Below, piece by piece: positions 9,671 to 18,658 of a DNA stretch of 49,514 nucleotides. A program made the position numbers and the translations under genes. The notes beneath the pieces are model-generated. The model did not search any database and was not told the DNA's origin. It saw only the letters and a program-made list of their open reading frames with translations. Numbering within the stretch: the first letter of the stretch is position 1; each line of letters begins with the position of its first letter. The DNA is taken from positions 1 through 49,514 of the forward strand of contig CAMLRX010000013.1 of the NCBI GenBank assembly GCA_946482545.1, written 5' to 3'. This DNA is from an uncultured Flavihumibacter sp. Its GTDB lineage: Bacteria > Bacteroidota > Bacteroidia > Chitinophagales > Chitinophagaceae.

Positions 9671-10804
9671 TTATGAGGGAGAACCGTCCTTCAACAGTTT
9701 CTCGTAAATATTTTCTATTTCACGGGTCATATACACTGCATTGAAACGTTTTTCGACGGTTTCAAGTGCCTTCCGACCAAAATTATTTCGCAAAGTTTCG
9801 TCCTGGCCAAGTTCCAGCAAGGCCTCTTTCAGCGCTTCCGCATTCCCTGGCTCTACCATGATGCCGTTCTCTCTATGCTGTAACACCTCTACTGTGCCAT
9901 CCACTTTCGTTGCAATTACAGCCTTTCCCATGGCCATGGCTTCCAGTAATCCGATCGGCAATCCTTCCCAAAGAGAAGGCAACACAAAGATATCTGATGC
10001 CCCCAATACATCGGGAACATCCTGCCGGAACGATTGAAAGATAACCCGGTCGCCCAGGCCAAGTTCCTGCACCAAAGCAAGTGCCTCTTCCTTCTGGTCG
10101 CCATCGCCCACCATCAGCAAGCGAAGCGCTGGCTGGACTTTTATCGCTTCCGCAAAGGCCCGGATCAGTGTTATTGGTTGCTTATGTGCCGTGAAGCGGG
10201 CGATGAAAAGCACCAGTTTTTCCTCAGGTTTTATTCCAAGTTCGGCTCTTATGTCCGATAATTTTCTTTCAGGTGTGAATTTCTGCCGGTTGATCCCATT
10301 GTTGACCACTACGGCGTTGAGGGCGGGAATACGCTCCTTACCAGAGGCCCGGTTTGATTCAGATACTGCAATGTTTACCTGGGCATTGGCAGTAAGGTAC
10401 CGCTCACCCATAATTCTCATCCGCTGCACCACCGGGTGCTGGTCGCGGTGGAAGGACCAGCCATGTATCGTATAAATCACAGGAATTTTCAGCGAACGGG
10501 CGGCCCATAACACATTCGAGCAAGCCCGTGTGCCGTGTGCATGTACCAGTTTCACCCCCTCCTTATGGAGAAAACGCTTCACCTGCCGCCATTTCCTTAC
10601 ATCAAAAGGCTTTTCAGTATGGATCACATGGGTCTTAACGTTCATCTCTTCCAGCCGCTTCACCATGGGCCCATCTGTAAAAGACAGTACCACAGGCTCA
10701 TATTGCTGGCGGTTAAGGTTCTCCACCAAACTAAGCAAATGTGATTCACCTCCCCCAATCTTACCCTGACGGATACATTCCAGTATCTTGATCTGCTGCT
10801 TCAT
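9671..10804 (-). CDS. Glycosyltransferase family 4
   Basis: This 377-residue GT-B enzyme has the N-terminal glycine-rich loop GKIGGGESHLL and the C-terminal nucleotide-sugar motif EGLPIGLLEAMAMGK with the conserved E-x7-E pair. It is a retaining transferase that adds a sugar to a lipid-linked acceptor on the cytoplasmic side. Its ATG overlaps the stop of the upstream GT2 gene by one base (TAATG), which indicates translational coupling. The sugar specificity cannot be read from the sequence. Confidence 0.9.
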   Translation of the reverse strand: MKQQIKILECIRQGKIGGGESHLLSLVENLNRQQYEPVVLSFTDGPMVKRLEEMNVKTHVIHTEKPFDVRKWRQVKRFLHKEGVKLVHAHGTRACSNVLWAARSLKIPVIYTIHGWSFHRDQHPVVQRMRIMGERYLTANAQVNIAVSESNRASGKERIPALNAVVVNNGINRQKFTPERKLSDIRAELGIKPEEKLVLFIARFTAHKQPITLIRAFAEAIKVQPALRLLMVGDGDQKEEALALVQELGLGDRVIFQSFRQDVPDVLGASDIFVLPSLWEGLPIGLLEAMAMGKAVIATKVDGTVEVLQHRENGIMVEPGNAEALKEALLELGQDETLRNNFGRKALETVEKRFNAVYMTREIENIYEKLLKDGSPS

Positions 10805-11709
10805 TATACGGGGGAATATTTAGATGAAGTGAAATTCCACGCAATTCCTTTCAGAAATGAACGGAGATGATTGAACTGACGTGAAACCGTGTAGCGGAAA
10901 ATGGCCTTCGGCAATGCAAAAAAACCAAAGAACCCGAAAAAAACCAGCCTGTGCATGAATGGCGAGTTCCGCCGCATATAAAGTATCCTGTTCCTGGTCT
11001 GGTAATATACTTTCATGGGATTCTGTTTCCCAACAGACATAGATTCTTTATGAAAAATCAGCGCCTTTGGCTGAAAATATATTTTATACCCTGCCTTTAG
11101 TATTCGTGCGCTCCAGTCCCATTCTTCATAATAAAGAAAAAAACTTTCAGGAAAAGCACCTACTTTATCGATTACTTCCTTCTTCACCATCATGGCGCAA
11201 CCGTGGGCACCATGGGTATAGCCCGGACGATCGAATTGTCCATCGTCTACCTGGCGGTTACCAACGGCTTCAGTACGGCCGGTAAAAGTATTGATGGGGT
11301 TAAAACCTGCGTATTGAATGGTGTCGGGCCGGTCAAAAAAGCGGATTTTGGGGCAAACCACACCAATGGATTGGTCTGATGAAAATGGCTGAAGCAGGGT
11401 CTCCAGCAAGCCAGGGGTAAATTCTGTATCGTTGTTAACAATGAAGATATAGTCTCCTTTTGCAGCCCTGATGCCAACATTATTTCCGCCGGCAAAACCA
11501 AGGTTCTCCTTATTCCTGATCACTTTAATACCCGTATAAACTTCCTGAAAACGCAGGGTGGCATCCACGGTAGAGGCATTGTCTACCAGAATCATTTCAA
11601 CATTCACTCCTTCGGAATGTTGTTGCACGGAGCGCAGGAAGTCACAGGTAATATCGGGTGTGTTCCAATTCAATGCAACCACCGATATTAAAGGATTACC
11701 CTTTAACAT
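10804..11709 (-). CDS. Glycosyltransferase family 2 (rhamnosyltransferase-like)
   Basis: The 301-residue GT-A enzyme begins with ISVVALNWN and contains LVDNAS (D43) and the VNNDTEF metal-binding region, then the acceptor-side motif YYEEWDWSAR. This is the WcaA/WbbL type of inverting GT2 enzyme, often a rhamnosyl- or related transferase in surface polysaccharide synthesis. A hydrophobic stretch near residue 260 may bind the membrane. It is coupled by a one-base overlap to the downstream GT4 gene. It follows the sugar-phosphate transferase by 74 bp, so it may add the second sugar; that order is inference. Confidence 0.9.
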   Translation of the reverse strand: MLKGNPLISVVALNWNTPDITCDFLRSVQQHSEGVNVEMILVDNASTVDATLRFQEVYTGIKVIRNKENLGFAGGNNVGIRAAKGDYIFIVNNDTEFTPGLLETLLQPFSSDQSIGVVCPKIRFFDRPDTIQYAGFNPINTFTGRTEAVGNRQVDDGQFDRPGYTHGAHGCAMMVKKEVIDKVGAFPESFFLYYEEWDWSARILKAGYKIYFQPKALIFHKESMSVGKQNPMKVYYQTRNRILYMRRNSPFMHRLVFFGFFGFFALPKAIFRYTVSRQFNHLRSFLKGIAWNFTSSKYSPV

Positions 11710-11783
11710 TGTTCTTTCTTTTGAGGTAAGCGCGGACTAATGAGGCAACAAAATAGCAATAAACTTCAAATATAGCTATCTTA

Positions 11784-12929
11784 TTATACGTTTTCTTTTT
11801 GCAGCAATGCTGATGGGGTATTGGCGATGATCCAGAGATCGTACATGAAATTGTGGCGTGCGGCGTAATCTATATCCAGGTTAATACGCTCCTGGATCGA
11901 CATGTTGCTGTCTCCTCTTTTTTTGATCTGCCACAGTCCTGTGATGCCTGCAGGCGCCAGGAAACGGGCCGCGTATTCATTTGAAGTAAGCGTAGCGGCT
12001 TCATAAAGTGGCAGCGGGCGATTACCTACCAACGACATATCGCCGAGGAATACATTGATCAGTTGAGGAAGTTCATCAATACTTGTGTTCCTGAGAAAAG
12101 CACCGATTCTTGTGATGCGGGGATCATTGCTCACTTTGAAGAACACGGGCTGTCCCGTATTTACACCATACTGGTTCAGGTGCAACAGTTCTGTAACCTT
12201 GCGGTCGGCATCGGCCACCATGGTACGGAACTTATAAAATTTGAATACTTTATATCCTCTCCCGGCACGTGGGGAAACATAAAAGATATTTCCTTTTGAT
12301 TCGAGACGGATCGCGATAGCAATCAGAATAAAAATCGGGGACAACAACAGCAGCAAACTGCCGGAAATGGTGAGATCGAAGCCCCGTTTCAGGAAATAAT
12401 TCAGGTTTAACTCCCTGGGAAATTCGGTTTCCAGGCGATCTTCTATCATCAATTCCTTTTCGTTCTCTTTCATTTTGCGGAGAAAAGCGACTTTCTTACG
12501 CAAACTGGCCGCGGATTCTCTCACTACGATAAGGTCATCTACCGCGGGGTGGTTCTGTAATTTGTTGATCTGCGCCTGGGAGCAGTCTTTCACTTCTGCC
12601 AGCACGGGCACACCTGCCAGGTCGGAGATTTCTTTTATTTTCTGAAGGAATATTTCAATTTCCTGCCAGGCCTGGTTTCCATCAAACAGAATCAGTTCGG
12701 GAAGGGTTTGCAAATCATCCAAACGCGGCAACACTTTCAGCGCCGAGAAGAAATTCTCGAAGTAGTAGCTGCTGCTGAATCCTTCCATCAGACTGTTGGT
12801 ATACTGGAAATCCTTACCAATGTAGAGGTAGGAGCCTTCCAGTGTTTTTTTCTTCGGCCCGGCCACAGCTACGCGCTTAACGTAGGTAGGACTGGTTTTT
12901 TGCGTGAAGAGTGTGTCGATCTGTTTCAT
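11784..12929 (-). CDS. Polyprenyl-phosphate sugar-1-phosphate transferase with N-terminal receiver-like domain
   Basis: Residues about 178-375 form the bacterial sugar-transferase domain (PF02397, WcaJ/WbaP type): one membrane helix at 185-207, KFYKFRTMVADAD, GDMSLVGNRP and PAGITGLWQIKKRGD. This enzyme starts polymer synthesis by moving a sugar-1-phosphate from a nucleotide sugar to undecaprenyl phosphate. The usual four N-terminal membrane helices are absent. Instead residues about 33-152 look like a receiver domain: LPELILFDGN places D83 where a phosphoacceptor would be, and VPVLAEVKD follows. The acidic pair and catalytic Lys are not well conserved, so it may be a pseudo-receiver. It follows a stand-alone receiver gene by 22 bp. 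The C-terminal function is well supported; the N-terminal reading is by eye. Confidence 0.85.
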   Translation of the reverse strand: MKQIDTLFTQKTSPTYVKRVAVAGPKKKTLEGSYLYIGKDFQYTNSLMEGFSSSYYFENFFSALKVLPRLDDLQTLPELILFDGNQAWQEIEIFLQKIKEISDLAGVPVLAEVKDCSQAQINKLQNHPAVDDLIVVRESAASLRKKVAFLRKMKENEKELMIEDRLETEFPRELNLNYFLKRGFDLTISGSLLLLLSPIFILIAIAIRLESKGNIFYVSPRAGRGYKVFKFYKFRTMVADADRKVTELLHLNQYGVNTGQPVFFKVSNDPRITRIGAFLRNTSIDELPQLINVFLGDMSLVGNRPLPLYEAATLTSNEYAARFLAPAGITGLWQIKKRGDSNMSIQERINLDIDYAARHNFMYDLWIIANTPSALLQKENV

Positions 12930-12951
12930 GTGAGGTCAGGTTTGGTGGTGA

Positions 12952-13359
12952 TTAGATTGCCTGTGGGAACCTGGCTTTGGGGCCGGGTACCTTTTCGTTG
13001 ACAAGCTGATCGATTGTTTCTATAAGGTGAATGGGATTAAATGGCTTGAGGAAGAATTTGTCCACGCCAAGCTGGCGGCAGTTACTTTCCGTATGCTCCA
13101 TACTGAGTGAAGAAAGTACCACCATGGGAATCTCCCTGTATATATAACTGCTCCTCAGGTTAGCGATCAACTCCCAGTTCTCCATGTCGGGCAACTGCGC
13201 ATCTGCCAGGATCAGTTCCGGGAAATTCTTTTTAGAAAGCCAGAACATGGCCGAAGCTGCGTCCGCCGCGGTTACCACCTGGTATTTTTTGCCAAGGATG
13301 GTCTGTAACAGGAAGCGTATTGCCTTACTGTCGTCTATTGCTAAAATAAGAGGTTTCAT
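12952..13359 (-). CDS. Single-domain response regulator (CheY-like receiver)
   Basis: This 135-residue protein consists of one receiver domain. It has the acidic pair D9-D10 (AIDDSKA), phosphoacceptor D53 (LILADAQLPDM), the Ser after strand 4 (VVLSSLS) and K105 in FFLKPF. All catalytic residues are present and there is no output domain. It is the first gene of the exopolysaccharide operon, 22 bp before the sugar-transferase gene. Control of polymer synthesis through protein-protein contact, perhaps with the receiver-like part of that transferase, is inference. The partner histidine kinase is not in the window. Confidence 0.9.
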   Translation of the reverse strand: MKPLILAIDDSKAIRFLLQTILGKKYQVVTAADAASAMFWLSKKNFPELILADAQLPDMENWELIANLRSSYIYREIPMVVLSSLSMEHTESNCRQLGVDKFFLKPFNPIHLIETIDQLVNEKVPGPKARFPQAI

Positions 13360-13685
13360 TTCCTAAGTAGTTAAGTGAACGGATTAGTCGGCATTTCATA
13401 GACTTAACTTTGGAAGAAACGGCTCATATAGAATTGGAAATCGGTAATGGCTTTCAGGATACTTGTTCCTAAATGACAGGCAATATTAGAATGTTTCAGA
13501 GGTTTGTTTCAATGGATGTGGGAGAGGAAAAAATCAGTGGAGATTTCTGTTATCCATACCAATTCGAAGGCTAAGATAATAACAAATTTCAGAAATCCAA
13601 ATATCTGCCGATTTTTTTCAGGGTCAAAGATGGGAAGAAAATATGGTAAAACAATTACCGGTTAATGGTATTTTTATTCACACAG

Positions 13686-13705
13686 TATCACATATTTGTG
13701 TGATA
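13686..13705. promoter_or_regulatory. Perfect palindrome upstream of the receiver/exopolysaccharide operon
   Basis: TATCACA (13686-13692) and TGTGATA (13699-13705) form a perfect 7-bp inverted repeat around TATTTG. The half-sites use the TGTGA word of CRP/FNR-type sites but in the opposite orientation, so it is not a normal CRP box. It could be an operator for an unknown dimer. It lies about 330 bp before the receiver gene. Confidence 0.35.
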
Positions 13706-13823
13706 GACATGCTATCCGGCGCTTCGCGGAAAATTCTTTTTAAGCAATAAAAGCAAGTAGTTAATGAAATGTTATCGGGCGTGAATAGCCGCTGAGGGAT
13801 AGCGGCACGAAAGTTCCGGGCAT

Positions 13824-13852
13824 AAAAAAAGGGCAGATAAGAATATCCGCCC
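13824..13852 (-). terminator. Intrinsic terminator after exuT
   Basis: On the minus strand the hairpin GGGCGGATA-TTCT-TATCTGCCC (one A-C mismatch) is followed directly by seven T (13830-13824). It lies about 105 bp past the exuT stop and would end the leftward transcript of the pectin/hexuronate genes. Confidence 0.82.
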
Positions 13853-13956
13853 GTAACCAAAACTAACTGCTTATGAGAAATTTTAAATTATTCGTTGTTT
13901 GTTCCACAAATGTCGGATAAAACACGACACCTAAGTGTTAAGTAATAGTGAAACTG

Positions 13957-15384
13957 TTAGATCTCCACCATTTTCATTTTCGGAACAAGGGACTTCATTA
14001 CAACCCATCCGATCAGGTAAGCCACGGAGCAGATGGAAAAGATGATAAAGTAGCCGGCTTCAATCCCTTCAAAGCCCATAAACTTCATATTCGTAAGACT
14101 TGCATGGTCGAAAAGTGTTCCCGATCCCTTGTTGATCAGAAAAGAACCCAGGCCACCGGCCATGCCGCCAATACCGGTAATCGTGGCAATCGCTGATTTC
14201 GGAAACATATCCCCCACCGTGGAGAAGATGTTTGCAGACCAGGCCTGGTGCGCCGCACCAGCGATACCGATGATGATAACGGGTATCCATACCGACACAC
14301 TGCCCAGCGGCTGGGCAAACAGCGCCAGCAGTGGGAAAAATGCGAAGATGAGCATTGCCTTCATCCTGCCGTTGTAAGGATTCATCCCCTTTTTTTCTAC
14401 AAAAAAAGTTGGAAGCCACCCACCGAAAATGGACAGCAATGTAAGTAGGTACAATACAAATATCTGTGGAGCACTTTGCGTGGAGTCGAGGCCATATACC
14501 GAACTAAGGTAAGCCGGCATCCAGAACAGGAAAAACCACCAAACCCCGTCTGTCATGAATTTCCCGAAAGCAAAGGCCCAGGTCTGCCTGTGTTTGAAAC
14601 AATCTATAAAAGAGACCTGCTTCCCTGAAACGGGCGCCACAACCGGCGGTTCGTGCAGGGAATCCTGTTGTATATAAGCCAGCTCCGCCGCACTTACTTT
14701 GGGGTGTGATTCAGGCTTTTTATACACGAATATCCAGAAACCCATCCACACAAACCCCAGTGCTCCTATGATGATGAACGACATCTCCCAGCCCCAGGCT
14801 TTCGCGATAAACGGAATGGTTACCGGGGCGAGCAGCGCTCCCACTGTGGCGCCAGCATTAAAAATACTGGTGGAAAGCGCCCTGTCTTTCTTGGGAAAAT
14901 ATTCAGCCGTAGCCTTAATGGCTGCAGGAAAGTTCCCCGCCTCCCCTATAGCGAGTACAAAACGGGCAAATATAAAAAGCGCCACACTTACGCTGATTAC
15001 CCTGGAAACATCGTTTACAGTAGCAATGGCTTCTTTCGCGCCTTCAAACCCAACAAACCACTCCCCCGTAAGGATACCTGATGTGGCGATTCCACAGAAA
15101 GCGTGTAAACAGGCGCCTATTGACCAAACCCCAATTGCCCACAGAAATCCTTTTTTAGTATCCATCCAGTCTACAAAACGTCCGGCGAACAGCATACCTA
15201 CTGCGTAAAAAATGGAGAACAGGGCGGTGATGTTGCCGTAATCTGTATTTGTCCAATGAAACTCTGGAACGATAAAGTCTTTCCAGGTAAGGGAAAGCAC
15301 CTGCCGGTCCAGGTAATTGATCGTGGTGGCGAAAAACAGTAAGGCGCAGATCGTCCAGCGGAAAGAGCCAATTTTCTGGGTCAT
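13957..15384 (-). CDS. exuT: Hexuronate transporter, MFS anion:cation symporter family
   Basis: This 475-residue protein has twelve predicted membrane segments. The N-terminal signature INYLDRQVLS is typical of the anion:cation symporter family of the major facilitator superfamily, which includes ExuT. It would carry galacturonate or glucuronate across the inner membrane with a cation. It lies 46 bp downstream of uxaC and closes the uxaB-uxaA-uxaC-exuT group, which sets its likely substrate. An imperfect LacI-operator-like sequence lies 3-16 bp before the start. The family is certain; substrate is inferred from context. Confidence 0.88.
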   Translation of the reverse strand: MTQKIGSFRWTICALLFFATTINYLDRQVLSLTWKDFIVPEFHWTNTDYGNITALFSIFYAVGMLFAGRFVDWMDTKKGFLWAIGVWSIGACLHAFCGIATSGILTGEWFVGFEGAKEAIATVNDVSRVISVSVALFIFARFVLAIGEAGNFPAAIKATAEYFPKKDRALSTSIFNAGATVGALLAPVTIPFIAKAWGWEMSFIIIGALGFVWMGFWIFVYKKPESHPKVSAAELAYIQQDSLHEPPVVAPVSGKQVSFIDCFKHRQTWAFAFGKFMTDGVWWFFLFWMPAYLSSVYGLDSTQSAPQIFVLYLLTLLSIFGGWLPTFFVEKKGMNPYNGRMKAMLIFAFFPLLALFAQPLGSVSVWIPVIIIGIAGAAHQAWSANIFSTVGDMFPKSAIATITGIGGMAGGLGSFLINKGSGTLFDHASLTNMKFMGFEGIEAGYFIIFSICSVAYLIGWVVMKSLVPKMKMVEI

Positions 15385-15430
15385 TTAGCAATCGGTTATT
15401 TGGTGAAGGCTTAAAAATAGCACATAGCGG

Positions 15431-16888
15431 CTACAAATGTGCCGCTATCGCTTGTTTTTCAGTATTTATATCGTTTGAAATAAGCTGCTGCCAGCCAAAA
15501 TAATGTTGCGCATTGTTGAAACAGATGTCCTGCACCAGTTTTCCCACCCAGGGCAAATCGTTGGGCAGTTCCCCGTTCTCTATATCGTCCCCGAAGAGGT
15601 TGCAGAGTAGCCTGCGGAAATACTCGTGGCGCGGGAAAGAGAGGAAACTGCGAGAATCGGTGAGCATCCCGATGAACCTGCTCAGCAATCCCATATTAGA
15701 CAACGCATTGATCTGGCGGGTCATGCCGTCTTTCTGGTCGAGGAACCACCAACCGGAGCCCCATTGTATTTTTCCCGGAACAGATCCGTCGTTGAAGTTG
15801 CCGATCATGGTGGCCATCAACTCGTTATCAGCGGGATTAAGGTTATAAAGAATGGTTTGCGCAAGTTTATCCTCCGTATCCAACCGGTTGAGAAACTTCG
15901 CTACGGCAACCGCATGGCTGAAATCCCCGATGGAATCCCAACCGGTATCCGGTCCCAGCACCTTCATCATGCGGCTGTTGTTGTTGCGGATAGCGCCCAG
16001 GTGGTATTGCTGTACCCATCCTTTCTCCCAGTCCCATACGGCGAAAATGTACAGCATGGCCGATTTGAATTTACGGATATCCGTCAGCGGCACACTCACG
16101 CCCTTGCGTATGCGATCGAAGATGGAAGCAACTTCCACTTCTGTGTACTCATCCGCGTAAATCTCTTCCAGCCCATGGTCCGAAACAGAGCAGCCATTGG
16201 CTGCGAAGTAGTCGTGGCGCTGTTTCAAAGCATCCAGGAAAGTATCAAAGTTGTCGATGGAAATATTGGTTACGGCCTCGAGTTTGTTTACATAAGCGCT
16301 GAATTTCTGCGGCGTATCCGCCGCCATGGCGGCATCCGGCCGAAAAGCAGGCAGCACTTTCAAAGCGGCACCTTCCGCCTTCATCTGCTGATGAAAAGCC
16401 AGATCGTCCAGCGGATCATCCGTGGTGCAGATCAGTTTCACGTTCATTTTCCCCAGCAGGTTGCGGATAGAATAGTCTGCGCTGCTGATCTTTTCAGAAC
16501 AACTGTTATAGATATCCGTAGCTGTGTCGCTGTTCAGAATGCGGTTTTCATCAAAATAACGCTGCAATTCCAGGTGTGTCCAGTGGTACAATGGGTTGCG
16601 CATTGTGTAAGGCACTGTGGCGGCCCACTGGTCAAACTTCTCTTTATCGGAACGGTTGCCGGTAATAAAACTTTCATTCACCCCGTTGGTACGCATGGCG
16701 CGCCATTTATAGTGGTCGCCATACAGCCAGGCCTGGGTGAGGTTGCCAAAAACATGGTCGTTCGCCATCTGCTCGGGCGAGAGGTGGCAATGGTAATCTA
16801 TAATCGGCATTTTTGCCGCGTATTCATGGTACAAACGTTGCGCTGTGGACGTTTGCAGCAGAAAATTCTCGTCAAGGAATTTTTTCAT
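15431..16888 (-). CDS. uxaC: Glucuronate/galacturonate isomerase
   Basis: This amidohydrolase-fold protein of 485 residues interconverts D-galacturonate and D-tagaturonate, or D-glucuronate and D-fructuronate, in the cytoplasm. The N-terminus MPIIDYHCHLSPEQ gives metal ligands H33 and H35, and the whole length is close to that of the E. coli enzyme. I chose the ATG at 16888; one in-frame GTG codon directly before it is less likely to be the start. It is preceded by uxaA and followed by exuT on the same strand. UxaC supplies tagaturonate to UxaB. Confidence 0.94.
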   Translation of the reverse strand: MKKFLDENFLLQTSTAQRLYHEYAAKMPIIDYHCHLSPEQMANDHVFGNLTQAWLYGDHYKWRAMRTNGVNESFITGNRSDKEKFDQWAATVPYTMRNPLYHWTHLELQRYFDENRILNSDTATDIYNSCSEKISSADYSIRNLLGKMNVKLICTTDDPLDDLAFHQQMKAEGAALKVLPAFRPDAAMAADTPQKFSAYVNKLEAVTNISIDNFDTFLDALKQRHDYFAANGCSVSDHGLEEIYADEYTEVEVASIFDRIRKGVSVPLTDIRKFKSAMLYIFAVWDWEKGWVQQYHLGAIRNNNSRMMKVLGPDTGWDSIGDFSHAVAVAKFLNRLDTEDKLAQTILYNLNPADNELMATMIGNFNDGSVPGKIQWGSGWWFLDQKDGMTRQINALSNMGLLSRFIGMLTDSRSFLSFPRHEYFRRLLCNLFGDDIENGELPNDLPWVGKLVQDICFNNAQHYFGWQQLISNDINTEKQAIAAHL

Positions 16889-16989
16889 CACTCAGAATTT
16901 TAAATACCCGTTGGGCCGGGCACTGGAACAATCATCAGCATCGTTGCGTCGCACTCTTGTACGTTCGCCGCAGCGCGCCGCGGTATTTA

Positions 16990-18633
16990 CTATAAACTCA
17001 CCCCGCGTTTCCACGGTATAAAATCATCCTGGTTCAGCAATACGGCTTTGGGCATCACTTCGCCACTGGCTGCTTTAATGCAGTATTCAAGTATCTCCTC
17101 CCCCATCTGGGCCAGCGTCTTTTCTCCGCTGATCACGCCTCCGGTATCAATATCGATAATATCCGACATGCGTTGGGCCAGCGAGGAATTCGTGGCCACT
17201 TTAATGACCGGACAAACAGGATTCCCTGTGGGCGTACCCAGTCCGGTAGTGAATAAAATCAACGTGGCGCCGCTGGCAGCCTTACCGGTAGTGGCTTCCA
17301 CATCGTTACCAGGCGTACAAACCAGGTTCAGTCCGGGTTTAACTGCAGGCTCGGTATAATCGAGCACATCTTCCACCGGAGAGGTGCCTCCTTTTTTGGC
17401 CGCACCATTACTTTTGATGGCATCAGTAATCAATCCATCCTTAATATTCCCCGGGGAAGGATTCATGTGGAACCCGGAGCCCACCCGTTCAGCGGAATCA
17501 CTGTACGCTTTCATGAGGTGCATGAACTTCTTCGCCGCAGCCTCGTCTTTTGTTCGGTCGATCAGGTCCTGTTCGGCCCCGCAGAGTTCGGGAAATTCCG
17601 CCAGTAATACCGTTCCACCCAAAGCCACCAGCAGGTCGGAGCAATAACCTACAGCAGGGTTCGCTGAAATGCCGCTGAATCCGTCGCTGCCACCGCATTT
17701 TACGCCCAGGTTCAACTTACTCAGCGGCGCAGGCTTGCGCTCCAGCTTGTTCGCTTCTGTTAACCCTACGAAAGTCTGGCGGATCGCTTCTGTAATGAGC
17801 CAGTCTTCGCTTTGTGACTGCTGTTGTTCAAATATGAAGAGCGGCTTATCGAAATGAGGGTTCCGCTCGTAAAGGTCTTTTTTGAAATCCTGCACCTGCA
17901 GGTTCTGGCAACCCAGACTCAGTACCGTAACCCCGGCCACATTGGGATGATCTGCATAAGCTGCCAGCAATTTGCTGAGTACGGCCGCGTCCTGCCGGAT
18001 GCCACCGCAACCACCCTGGTGGTTCAGAAACTTGATGCCGTCCACATTGGGAAAAATCCGGCTGGTATGCACATCAGCTTCCACTACTTCAAGATCAGCG
18101 GCAGCGATATCTTTTCCGCCCAGGTAGAGTTCCTTCAGCAGTTTTGCTTTACGTTTATACTTATCTGTTACCGCATAGCCCAACTCATTGTGTAACGCTT
18201 CGCGTATCACATCAAGGTTACGGTTCTCACAAAAAACAGTGGGAATAAACAGCCAATAGTTGGCCGTACCCACTCTTCCATCAGTTCTGTGGTAACCATT
18301 AAAAGTTCTTCCTTCAAATTTTGACACATCCGGCGCGTGCCATTCGTAATGATACGGTCGGAAAAAATACGGCTCCGCAGCATGTTTCAGGTTTTCCGTG
18401 CTCATGCGCATGCCCTTCAATACCAGTTGCTGCACCTTACCCACCAGCACACCATACATAAACACTTCTTCACCCGTATTCATATCATTCATGTAGAATT
18501 TATGCTTTGCGGGAATATCTTCCTGCAATACATAATCCACGCCCTCAAACTGCACCGTTTCTCCTTTCCAGAGGTCCTGCAGCGCCACGAGCACATTATC
18601 TTTCCTATTAATCTGTAGTATCTTCTTCGACAT
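16990..18633 (-). CDS. uxaA: Altronate dehydratase
   Basis: The 547-residue enzyme converts D-altronate to 2-keto-3-deoxygluconate. Residues 1 to about 95 form the SAF domain. The catalytic UxaA region begins at FEGRTFNGYHRTDGRVGTANY and includes HQGGCGG, a cysteine-rich metal region and KCGGSDGFSG. Both parts occur in one chain, as in E. coli UxaA. I chose the ATG at 18633 (MSKKILQINRKD). The frame stays open 25 codons further upstream, but that extension is unlike the family and contains a REP-like hairpin. It follows uxaB by about 87 bp and precedes uxaC. Confidence 0.93.
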   Translation of the reverse strand: MSKKILQINRKDNVLVALQDLWKGETVQFEGVDYVLQEDIPAKHKFYMNDMNTGEEVFMYGVLVGKVQQLVLKGMRMSTENLKHAAEPYFFRPYHYEWHAPDVSKFEGRTFNGYHRTDGRVGTANYWLFIPTVFCENRNLDVIREALHNELGYAVTDKYKRKAKLLKELYLGGKDIAAADLEVVEADVHTSRIFPNVDGIKFLNHQGGCGGIRQDAAVLSKLLAAYADHPNVAGVTVLSLGCQNLQVQDFKKDLYERNPHFDKPLFIFEQQQSQSEDWLITEAIRQTFVGLTEANKLERKPAPLSKLNLGVKCGGSDGFSGISANPAVGYCSDLLVALGGTVLLAEFPELCGAEQDLIDRTKDEAAAKKFMHLMKAYSDSAERVGSGFHMNPSPGNIKDGLITDAIKSNGAAKKGGTSPVEDVLDYTEPAVKPGLNLVCTPGNDVEATTGKAASGATLILFTTGLGTPTGNPVCPVIKVATNSSLAQRMSDIIDIDTGGVISGEKTLAQMGEEILEYCIKAASGEVMPKAVLLNQDDFIPWKRGVSL

Positions 18634-18658
18634 TGTCTTTAAATTATTTTGTACCCCC

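Larger units (their letters stand above)
13360..13956. other. 597-bp intergenic region, no gene seen
   Basis: The gap lies between the end of the hexuronate operon (right) and the start of the exopolysaccharide operon (left), both on the minus strand. It holds the exuT terminator (13824-13852), a small 6-bp inverted repeat (GCCGCT 13788-13793, AGCGGC 13801-13806) and a palindrome at 13686-13705. The promoter of the receiver gene must lie here. The best -7 candidate is TAATATTG on the minus strand near 13483, one mismatch from consensus and weak. Short frames in the gap show no coding character. Confidence 0.6.

Noticed and set aside
15626..16903. Long plus-strand open frame of 425 codons opposite uxaC
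   Set aside because: It is the complementary-strand shadow of uxaC. The translation has no domain, no signal and an amino acid mix typical of antisense frames.
16889..16989. GC-rich 101-bp gap between uxaA and uxaC as a possible regulatory RNA or REP element
   Set aside because: It has no clear inverted repeat longer than a few bases and no copy elsewhere in the window.
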